This document shows, piece after piece, positions 55,450 to 64,000 of a DNA stretch of 64,000 bases. This DNA is from Craterostigma plantagineum (Eukaryota; Streptophyta; Magnoliopsida; Lamiales; Linderniaceae), in the NCBI GenBank assembly GCA_027422505.1, contig JAPQWV010000499.1:372001-436000 (forward strand), read 5' to 3'. Within the stretch, counting starts at the first letter, position 1. Every line of letters starts with the position of its first letter. The translations under genes and the position numbers were made by a program. The notes beneath the pieces are model-generated. The model saw nothing but the letters and a program-made list of their open reading frames with translations. It had not been told where the DNA came from and made no database searches.

Positions 55450-55883
55450 AATACTCCATTTCTCTTGTTCCCATGAACACTACGATTTGTGGTTTTTCGA
55501 AGAGGTTTTTGAACCCTCGGAAGCTGCGAGAGAGTTTTTGAAATAGGTTTTAGGGGAGTCAGAGAATCTTCACGCCTTGGTCCTTAAACTACCAAACAAG
55601 GATCAAAAGATAGATTAAAATTCTATGACAGTTTCCACCTTCTAGTGCATGTAGTGTGTGTTCTTGGAGAGAAAACTTACGAGGTGGCTAACTTGATAAT
55701 TCTTTTGATAACCCTAATTAGGGCAAGTTTGGGCTTTATATACCACAAGTAGTTGGTATATTAAAGCTCAGTCACCTAACTTATACAAAATACCACAAAT
55801 CTCCCCAAACTACTAATAACCCACTAATTACAAAATAAACCCAAGACTAAGGAACTATAGGACACTATAATTAATTCCTCACA
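55450..55883 (-). mobile_element. 3' LTR of element X (far end uncertain)
   Basis: The minus strand starts TGTGAGGAATTAATTATAGT at 55,883, right after the polypurine tract ctaagggggagat (55,884-55,896). A TATA-like ggtatataaagccc lies at about 55,734-55,747, followed by a 'cctaattagggttat' stretch. The start resembles those of Z and Y (TGTTAGGAATA) but the body is diverged. The LTR end was not located. Confidence 0.6.
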
Positions 55884-58800
55884 ATCTCCCCCTTAGTGGC
55901 CTCTTCGTCTTGTTGAGTCTTCTTTTTCTTGGGCTTCACCAGCAAATAAGAAGATTTTCTGAGTCCTAGGACGAATTCATATGAACGAAGCCTTCTGCGA
56001 AAGGATATTCGATCAGAGATGGTGTCAATCAGGTTGAGGTACATTGCTTGGTCTTCATATTCTCCGAACCTCATCTCCTCGGTGATTCTTCTTAGCTTGT
56101 CTCGTATAATGAAGAGGGTTCCATCCCAGAACTTGGGAATCTCTGAAGTCCTCATAAACCTCTTTTCTCCCTTGTAATTTACGTAGACCACTGAGGGATC
56201 TTCTCCTAATAGCATTCTGACTTGGGGAGTTCAAATGACGGCTTCATAAGATTCACTTTCTTCAGGGTGCTCTCCAGCACCATTTGCAGGTCATGAGTTG
56301 AATTGTATTTGATTTGGCGCAGCATGAACCTTTTTAGTGCGGTGAAATCCAACATGAGCTCCGGAGTTTTAAGTGCTCCAAGCGTTCTGAAGGCTCCCAC
56401 TATCTGTACGATGTCTTCACCTCTGGTGAAGGTGAGATCGGCTTCATTCAGTTCTTCGCAAGTTTCATCTTCCTGTCGTATCATGTAGATGGGAATATCT
56501 AAGTCTGCAAATCGCACCTTACTAACTCCCAGAATTTCTCTGATTCTGGCTTCGCCTCTTCTCTTATGAGAGTATCCACATCACCTCGTTTTCTTTTGAA
56601 CATTCGAATTCGGCGAAGAGATAGTAGGTATTGAACTGCTTTTGGTCTTGGGAGATGACTTAGTCCTCTAAGCTCAAGCTCGCCCATCTTCTTGATCCTA
56701 TCCTCCTTCCTCCAGATTCTCCTTTGAATTTCTTCTTGAAATGGAGCAATCACCTTGGGCGTTTTCCCATGGCAATTTCAGCTCTTCTCATATCGTTGAC
56801 TTCGTTGGTGGGTATTCCTCATCAATGAGGTGTGTTGGAGAAGCTCAGGAAGTTCTGGAATTTCTGCTTCGTAGTCTTCACCTTCCTGGAGTTCATCGTT
56901 GCCGATTAGGGTCTGGCTTACGTTTGCCTTCATCAAGAAGAATCTGGCATTTTCCATCAAGCCTCTAGCCATGTCCGGATCCATTGGTTTTGTTATCCAA
57001 TCTTCATTGTAGATGTATTTTTCCACGTCATCGTGTGGATTGTACAGTTCTTCAGTTTGTGGGATCGGATCATCAGTCTGAAGGGATAGGATGGGAGAGG
57101 ATGGAGAAATCGAAGGAATTATTTGGATTGTGGGATGGATGGGAGATGATAGAGAAGTCGAAGGGCTGCTTTGGCTTGTGAAATGAGTAAGTGAAAGGCT
57201 TATACCAGGTGAGGATGACTGTTGGGTTGTTTTGGTAGTTGGTCGGGTAGATTTTTTTGTTTGTGAGCGTGTAGGTGTTTTCGTTTGGGTAGGTGTTTTG
57301 GTGATGGTTGCCTGCTGCTATTGTTGGGGCTGACGTTCTCTGCTAGGTGCCTTCTTCCCTTTGGGACAGCCCTCACCCTCTGGGTCGTCACGCGGTTGAT
57401 TAGATGGTTGGGCCTCGCCTCGGCTAGTGAATGGAACCTCGAGCTGTCTAAGTACTTCCTGTTCATGTTCATCGAGCTTCGATGCAGTGCGTAGCCAGAC
57501 CATCAGGACGTCAATGAGTTTCGGGATGGGAACATTCCATGGCCGGGAGTCGGTGTCAGCAAACGGATCAGGTTGGGTAGGTTCTTTGTCTATGACGGGG
57601 GTTTTACCTTTGTCGCGAGTTGAAGTACCAAGTGCATTGTACACTTGGGTCATGATGGAGTCTTCGAGATTTTTCGTGAACTCGTCAAGTTTAGCGTTGA
57701 GCCTTGCCTCCATCACGAATGGGGAAAATAACGAGGCGGACTCACAAAGACGTTTCGCCGTCACAACATCAGAATAAAGTGCTCCTGATGTGCCGCCTGT
57801 TTGCACAGGACTTGAGGAACCAGGGCCACTCAGGTGCACCCGTTGACATCGATGACTTGCTCAGATCGATGTCCCAATGCAGCGGCTGTAGTTGTGTTGA
57901 TCGCTGTGGGGCTTCCGCTCAGTACCTGACTAGCATCTAGTACAGAGACATTAAAGAGCGTTCGAGGCAGATCACCAAGACCTATCAGCAGAAGAAGGTG
58001 TATGTGACCTAGAAAATGGAAAAAATATGTGTGTGAGGACACTAGACTTGTCGTGAACAATGAAAGGGCAGGCTGAGGCGTAGGGCTGCTTGATTCAACA
58101 TCAACTGACTCCGAGCAAGTCGGTGATGGCTGACGTGGCTCCTTGTGTATGTGTGAAACAATCATCTGTTGGCAGATGATTGAGTGGGTAGGTAGGGTAA
58201 TTTGTGCGATTGGACCCGATGTCGCGACTTCTACTCCGGGGAAGACAAAGTTATCCCTGTACCTACGGGCTCGGTCCAGGCTATTTGTGAACTGGAGGAC
58301 GAAGGGCGACGGTCGTGTTTTTGTTTGGTACGTCGTTCCTGATTGCTACTGTCGTCATCCCCTTTAGATTTTGTCTTCTGTTTGCGCTTGGGGGAAGCGG
58401 CCTGTCCTAGACCTATACTTGGCTGGTGGGGTTGGCTTGTCCCTGAGTTAGGTTCAACTGGGATGTGTTGAACCATGCGAGACTTGTCGAGGTAGTTTAC
58501 GCGAAGGTATTTTTCAAGCATCGGATCGTTTTGATCGAAGAGTTATAGAAGGTAGTCAGGGAGAATCATGGCCTCCTGATCAAATTTTGTTTTTGTTGAT
58601 ATGATTTTCCCGAGCTTCGGGATTTCATAGCCTTCAGCTTGGGGACAGCGTTCGATCTCTGGGTAGAGGTCTAGGATATGTTGAACAAGGACAGAAAGCC
58701 ATCTTAGGTAGGGGAGGACCTTTGCCAATCCGAACTTTCGTCTTCTCAGTTGGTCAAGGAGGTCAGACCATATCAATTGGGCGACATCGTAATTTTTGTT

Positions 58801-59342
58801 GAAGGCGATGCCGTAGAAGATGAGCATGATTTGGCGGTTGCAGCGGTCTGACTCAGTGTGCTTAGGAGATAAGCACTTGTTGACTATCAAGAACAGCGTC
58901 CGCCAGGGTTAAGGTATGTCTTTGGCGCAGAAGTAAAGGAGATGTATGGATTTTTGGGCATTTGGTTTGGGTCCCATGGAGAGGAAGTCTCTTATTAGGT
59001 CATCGTTAGTGGGATGTGGGTCGTAGGGGATCGAGGTTGGGAGATTTAATTGTGAGCGAAGGATTGTTGGGCTCAGAACAACAATGGCGTTATCAATTTT
59101 GGCTGAGAGCCGGGTTGTTTTTGGGTTATCTGTTGGGTTTTGGAGAATGGCCCAAAATTGTTTTACGTAGACTTCTGGGACGCATTCAATGATATTAAGG
59201 GTTGTTTTTAAGGGATGGTTGGCGAGGATTTTAAAATAATAGGGTCTGGGCAAGGTGTGTTTTCAAAGTTCAATTGTACGTTGTTAGGTAGTCTTTTTGC
59301 CCAGTGCTGGGTAGCGAAAATGTCGTCAATCTCTTTCACCAT
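55884..59342 (-). pseudogene. Element X long ORF (aORF family X/Y/Z), frameshifted
   Basis: The start is probably ATG 59,342 (MVKEIDDIFATQHWAKRLPN), followed by a one-base shift at about 59,240. The N-terminal domain has IECVPEVYVKQFWAILQNP and PTILRSQLNLPTSIPYDP (58,909-59,253), then VNKCLSPKHTESDRCNRQIM, IAFNKNYDVAQLIWSDLLDQ and FGLAKVLPYLRWLSVLVQH (58,543-58,890). A Ser/Pro/Lys-rich linker follows (57,200-58,520; DKGKTPVIDK). The C-terminal part has GEDYEAEIPELPELLQHT, PFQEEIQRRIWRKEDRIKK, RPKAVQYLLSLRRIR, THDLQMVLESTLKKVNL, EIPKFWDGTLFIIRDKL and a KKKK tail. From memory this order resembles Asteraceae predicted proteins often mislabelled 'synaptobrevin, longin-like'. The true role is unknown; capsid-like or env-position accessory protein are guesses. 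Confidence 0.75.
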
Positions 59343-60700
59343 AATGAAGGATTTGTAAGGAAAGAAAGAGAAAGAAAATTTAGTAGGCCGATCGTGTAAT
59401 CATATCATTCGAATACATTAAGTCTTCGAAATTTCCATAAAAAAAGTTCAGTACTTAAAAAATCATGTATCGACTAAGCAATTTGAAAATTATTGTGACA
59501 TTCGAACAATTTTCGTGGAATTTTGTCTAGATAAAGTGATGATCGGACGATTTCAAGTGGTTTAACTCTACGCGATTTTGGAAATCGGACATATGCGATA
59601 AGTGCCAAATCGAACGAATGTAATACAATAAGAGTTTCATAAAGTCGGAGAATCGGATGATGCCAATACCTGAATTAGGAAGTGAAATTGGTTGATTGCA
59701 ATACAGTATAGGTCGAATCGATGAAAGACTTAGAATCGAAAGAACGTAAAGTCAAATTGGTCAATGAATCGGGCGATTGAAATTCGAAATCGCGCGATCG
59801 AAGTTAGGAATTTAAAAAGAAACTGCAGTAAGAATTTGATGAATCAAATCGGGAGAAAAGAAGTATGTACCCTAATCTTTGAATCTTGTAAACTAAGGTC
59901 GAGCGAACAAAATCAAAACTGTAAAATTTGTGATTGAAGCTCGAACGAACGAATTTCTCAGAGAAGTTGGAGCGAACTCAAGAACCCTAATCATTGATTC
60001 CTACAAAATCATGAGATAAAGTGGGTAAATCTTGCAGATTATGAGCTTTTCCTTACCGAAAATGAGTGGAGATTTGCAGAATACATGAAAAAAAATCGAA
60101 TTTGAGTGCAATAATGACGAAGTTCGTTTGCGAGAGTAGAGAGCTTTGAGATTTAGGTTGAGAGAATTTGGGGAAAATAATGATCATTCGGGCGATTTTG
60201 TTTATATGAGATTTAGTGTAGCGTGTTCGATCGACTGAGGAATCGGGCGATTTGAAGAATCGCCGAAAAAAATGTATTGTAGCGCTTTCGATCGATTGAT
60301 CAAGCGGATTGATACATATAGAGTTATACTGTAGCAATTCGATCGATTTGAGAAATCGTGTGATTTGGTATATATATATATATGATGCACTGTAGCACGT
60401 TTGATCGATGAAGAAATCGGGCGGTTGGAATAATCGCCGAGAAACTTATGTACTGTAGCGTTTTCGATTAATGGAGGAATGGGGCGATTTCAGGAATCAT
60501 AAGATTTAAAAGTTCAAAAGTTTCAAACTTAAGATTTGGACCCGAAAATCGATTAACGAAATCTTAAGAGGATCATCCTAAACTGAAAATGCGAAAATTT
60601 CGACTAATCTATAACACAGTTCAAAAATTAAGTCCGAAAATAAATATTGAAGCGACTAAGTTTTTCAAAATCGATTTGTATGACACAAAATCCGATAATA
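59343..60700 (-). other. Leader/LTR-like noncoding sequence between X and Y
   Basis: No open frame is supported. On the minus strand, 59,990-60,180 reads like a 5' leader (ctctcaacctaaatctcaaa, ctctctactctcgcaaacga). The plus strand carries scattered aatcgggcga words (59,770; 60,190-60,490). No PBS complementary to tRNA-Met was found upstream of the X start, so a 5' LTR for X cannot be placed. Confidence 0.5.
60215..60500. repeat. About 60-bp diverged array with tgtagcg and atcgggcgatt
   Basis: Five units begin at tgtagc(g/a) near 60,217, 60,278, 60,330, 60,391 and 60,454 (spacings 61, 52, 61, 63). Most continue ttcgatcgatt...gaaatcgggcgattt...aatcgccgaga. A (TA)n run of about 14 bp lies at 60,369-60,382 within unit 3. 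Confidence 0.8.
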
Positions 60701-61008
60701 GACGAAGAAAGTTGTAATTCCAGATTATCCAAGAACACTTCAACTGATTAAACCTTCGTAGAATGTGAATGGTATGCTTTTAGAGGTTTAGTGTTGAATA
60801 CGTGAGATTTTTGCAAAATGGAAACTTAGATTAATGAGTGTTAGGGTTTAAGCTTAAATACCTTGAGAGGTATTTAAGCTTATTGGGCCCCTAACAAGCC
60901 CATTACAAACACAAACACACTTACAAATATAAAACATATAAAGTACACTGCAAAGATATATTAAGACTTAGAATAAATATTTTGGACACTTTTAAAGTAT
61001 TCCTAACA
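60700..61008 (-). mobile_element. 3' LTR start of element Y
   Basis: The minus strand starts TGTTAGGAATACTTTAAAAG at 61,008 after the polypurine tract cttagggggagaa (61,009-61,021). It shares with Z's LTR (6,764 on) agtgtcca, gtaatgggcttgt, ggtatttaagctt (TATA-like), ttcacatt/tattcaac words and gaagtgttcttggataatct (near 60,720). The far end was not resolved. Confidence 0.7.
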
Positions 61009-61056
61009 TTCTCCCCCTAAGTGTCCAAAGTACATATGAGCCTATTTTCTAAGTCT

Positions 61057-63466
61057 TCACTTCTTCTTTTTCTTTGAGCGAGGAGGAGGTGGAGGTTCCC
61101 TGTGGGCCAAGTAGGTGTTCCTGAATCCTATGGCGTGCTCGAACTGTCTGATGTCATTCCGAAGAACAATTCGATATCTGATCTTTTCAACGAGTTTCCG
61201 TAGGACTTCCTTTTCTTCTAGCTCCGTGCCTTCTAATTTGTCTTCTTCAGAAACTGTCTTCTTCTTTGTCACAAGTTGGTTAAGGATAATCTTCAATGTT
61301 CCATCTGAAAATTTGGAGGCATCTGAAAGAAGGAATACTTGTAATTCCTGTTTCTGAGCTTGAAGGTAAGTGACCCCAGGAGATGGTTCAAGAAAGATGT
61401 ATCCCTCTCCATACTTGTCGAGATCCTTATATCTGTTAAGCGGACAAGTTAGGTTGACTTTGCTCATATTGTTTTCCAAGGCCATTTGGAAGTCATGTGA
61501 TGCAAAGTACTTGATCTGTCTCAGCATGCACTCTTTGATAGCTCTGTAACCATCTCTTTTTGTGTGAGTGTCAAGGGTGAACTTGTTGCGATAAATACTC
61601 TAAAGCTTGTTGAGTTCGCCCATTGGGAAGTAGGGAAGATCTGTTTCTGTATATCTTTCGACTTTCCTGTCATATCGATCAATCACAAAGACAGGGCCCA
61701 CATATCTTCCTACCGCCCATTCGACATCCTTGACATCACAGATGGCCGTTTGGTCTCTGAGGTATTTTCTGTACTGATCTCTAGTCATACCTCGCTGGGC
61801 TAAGCCTTCCCAGAGCATAATCTGATGACTAAGTCCCCTAGCCGTCCCTTTTAGGTGCATTAGGCCTCGAAGATTCAGCTTGTTGACTCCCTTAATTTCT
61901 TCCTCCTTACGCCAGATCTTTGGATAGAGATCCTCAAGAAAAGGTGCCTTGATCTTCGCGTTCCTCCAACGTGTTTCTATGAACTCGTAGCCCGGCGTCG
62001 GTTCCTCGGGCACTTGATGTCGAAGGAGTTCTGGAAGCTCTGGTAGATCTGCCTCAGGATTTTCTCCTTGCTCCTCTTCCTCTCGCTCAATGAACAGAGG
62101 TCTGCTGCCTCCGCCTTCAAAATTTCGCGAACCCTTTCAATTCTAAGGCGGGATTCTTCTTCTGTCTCTGTTCTCGTCATCCATTCCTCTTCTAAGATGT
62201 ATCTGTCGATGTAGCCTTGAGGATCATTTGGACGAGGGTTTGTGGTTGTTTGGACTGATTGGGTGGAGATCCTCAGAGAGCCAGACTCTGCTTCGCCAAG
62301 GGAAATTGTCCGGTTCGGCCCTGGCGTAGTTTGTCTGCCCCTAGAGGACTTTGGTGGTGGGTTGGATTGTCGGGAAGAACCTCCTCCACGAGTTTGAACA
62401 CCGCGTCCTCGTCCGCCGAGAGTGATTCTTGGTCTCTTCTCCCCCTTAGGACGATCCTGATCCTCAGTATCGTCATGACGACGCTTCTGACTTGAGCCTT
62501 TTGACGACATGTGGTTGGGTTAGGTATGATTCCACCCTTAATCAGCTTTTTGTAGAAATCTTCTTCTTTCGGAGTCCGCTGTTTGTCGAGGGTAATAATG
62601 CGAGAGATACCTACGTCGAAGAGCTCAAGTAGAGGCATGCTGTATGGACTGGGTTCAGGCGGTACTCGTGGTGGTGGTAGTGAGATGAGGCGAGGCTGTG
62701 ACGGTTGGTCTACCATGGGTGCCTTTCCTTTGTCCGTGGAGGCTGATTGCATGGCATCCTTAATGAGTCCTCGAACCCGTGGTAAGGTCACGGATTCAAA
62801 GAACTCAAAAAGATGATTTTCCAGATAGGCCGTCATCACAGTTACGGGAGTTGGGGTTGGTGCACCGGCATCTCTAGGATTTGCCATTACCACACGTTCA
62901 GAACTAGGTTCTGTACAGTGGCCCTTGTCAACCAAAGTCGGATGGACTTCAGTTTCCACGGGTCTTCCGACCTCTCCTTGCGACACATCTTTCGGAGATG
63001 GTGCTCGGGTCCTTGTGGCCACGTCAGTGTGACGGGCTTGGGTGGAACTGTCACCGAGATCGCCAAGGCGTCTCGTTAGCACGCGTCCAGAACTAGGTTC
63101 TGGTCGGTGGCTCTCTGATGATGAGCTGCTGAGGTCATCATCATCGGTGAGACTTCCGTCCAATCCTCGGAGGGCCTCGATCTGAGGCTCTTCTATGGAC
63201 GTTGACACCTGAGGATCAGGCAGAGACTCGGGCTGTGTCGTGGGAATAGTTATGATTTGTTGTGGAATGGACACAGAAGCCGAGGCGAATGTGAAAAGGG
63301 GGTTCTGAGGATTTTGAGACACTTGCCTGTTGCGAGACAAGCGAATGGTCGGGTTCGGGTTGTTCGTGCACCGGTGGGTCAATGTCGGTGTCTTCTATCC
63401 TAGTGGGTGACCCGGCCTTTTCTGACTGAGCTAGTGCAGTTGTGGTTGTCTCGGGAACATCTATTA
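61057..63466 (-). pseudogene. Element Y ORF (aORF family X/Y/Z), truncated at its N-terminus
   Basis: Frames 62,273-63,382, 61,977-62,510, 61,600-62,013 and 61,057-61,527 read in order. The first is a Ser/Pro-rich linker with DKGKAPMVDQPSQP (cf. DKGKTPVIDK in X) and SMPLLELFDVGISRIITLDK. After a frameshift near 62,500 come RRHDDTEDQDRPKGEKRPR, an R/G-rich stretch (ITLGGRGRGVQTRGGGSSR) and EAESGSLRISTQSVQTTT. Then KIWRKEEEIKGVNKLNLRGL, VIDRYDRKVERYTETDLPYF, LRQIKYFASHDFQMALENNM, SKVNL, YGEGYIFLEPSPGVTYL, KFSDGTLKIILNQL and a PPPPPRSKKKKK end. The N-terminal domain seen in X is cut off at 63,466 by a copia LTR. Confidence 0.75.
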
Positions 63467-64000
63467 TGTTAGGGAGTGTGCCCTCGGAATGCCATACGAG
63501 GACTAGGAATAGTATAGGGCGCACGATGATGTATAGGTTGTAAGACAGGTTTATTGTATATACCGTCAAATAAATTAATGAATATTTATTTTCATTATAA
63601 TAAAGGCATTATTATTTATTTATCGAATTTAAAGTCTACTTGGCATCCGGTAGTGCGATAAATAAATAACACCCAAATGTTTGAGTTGGACGTCTGATTC
63701 TCGTGGGACGAGAGAGGAGACACCGGACGGTCCTTAATCTCAACATTAAATAAAAAGTCCGTAAGTCTAAGGATTCTAGGTGGGTGACTAGATATCCGAA
63801 TATGACTTATCCATTGACGACCACATAGTATCGGTAGTGTCACCGATTACCTGAGAGGTTGTGGGTCGTGATGGAGATATTGGTGATCGGAGAGATTGTG
63901 TATTCGGACATTCGGCTCGTATTCGTCTCAATCACATGGCTAGGATGTTGTCAATGATTGAACGAATGACTATAGCAGCCTCAGACCGATAGGGTCATTG
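63467..64000 (+). mobile_element. Copia LTR of the Cop-2 type, running off the window
   Basis: Starts tgttagggagtgtgccctcg inside the Y ORF, in the same orientation as the Cop-2 LTR at 47,973 and alignable with it across the LINE-split point. No polypurine tract precedes it (the sequence there is Y coding DNA), so it is a 5' LTR or solo LTR. The candidate target copy is tatta (63,462-63,466). Confidence 0.8.

Noticed and set aside
59343..61008. A single LTR serving as both the 3' LTR of Y and the 5' LTR of X
   Set aside because: The X 3' LTR (55,883 downward) does not resemble the Y LTR beyond its first dozen bases, and no PBS was found before the X start.

Overview
The window reads as nuclear, transposon-packed heterochromatin of a flowering plant, most likely a eudicot. 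No tRNA, rRNA, CRISPR array, bacterial operon or intact host gene was found. Nearly all recognisable coding sequence belongs to LTR retrotransposons (Ty3/gypsy chromovirus-like and Ty1/copia) and plant L1-type LINEs, all broken by frameshifts, stops or deletions. One unusual protein family (members X, Y and Z here) resembles, from memory, predicted proteins common in Asteraceae genomes. That hints at an asterid host but does not prove it.

Layout. 1-5,775: about three copies of a 1,822-bp tandem unit that fuses part of ORF family Z (+) to a 5'-truncated LINE (-). The rightmost LINE keeps its target-site duplication. 5,776-6,763: rest of Z, ending in a polypurine tract and a 3' LTR from 6,764. 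About 7,150-9,530: LTR of a gypsy-like family (C). 9,536-11,118: copia gag (-), split from its primer-binding site and LTR (13,822-14,197) by a solo LTR of family B (11,124-13,814, TSD gtaac). 14,198-25,197: gypsy element Gyp-B (+), whose 5' LTR holds LINE L1b, whose pol holds a solo LTR of family D (20,010-23,176, TSD attac), and whose RT core is deleted. 25,211-32,412: a second B LTR carrying LINE L1c and a 2,267-bp tandem duplication across the LINE/LTR boundary. 32,413-43,333: Gyp-D (-), with a 5.8-kb 3' LTR swollen by a 1,354-bp triplication, a nearly complete gag-pol with chromodomain, and a remnant 5' LTR. 43,334-44,740: unassigned, partly GC-rich. 44,840-47,972: copia Cop-2 (+), whose 3' LTR (from 47,973) is split by a near full-length LINE, L1d (48,146-54,011). 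55,883-59,342: element X (-). 61,008-63,466: element Y (-), cut by a copia LTR that runs off the window.

Nothing here looks able to move by itself. The main points of interest are three. (1) ORF family X/Y/Z sits directly upstream of polypurine tract and LTR with no pol in view. (2) The related long LTR families B, C and D each carry a burst of one short CG-containing word at the same relative place, but a different word in each. (3) There are three separate kilobase-scale tandem amplifications with near-identical copies, one with a multiply templated junction containing an inverted piece. Either the locus rearranged recently or the assembly over-expanded it.
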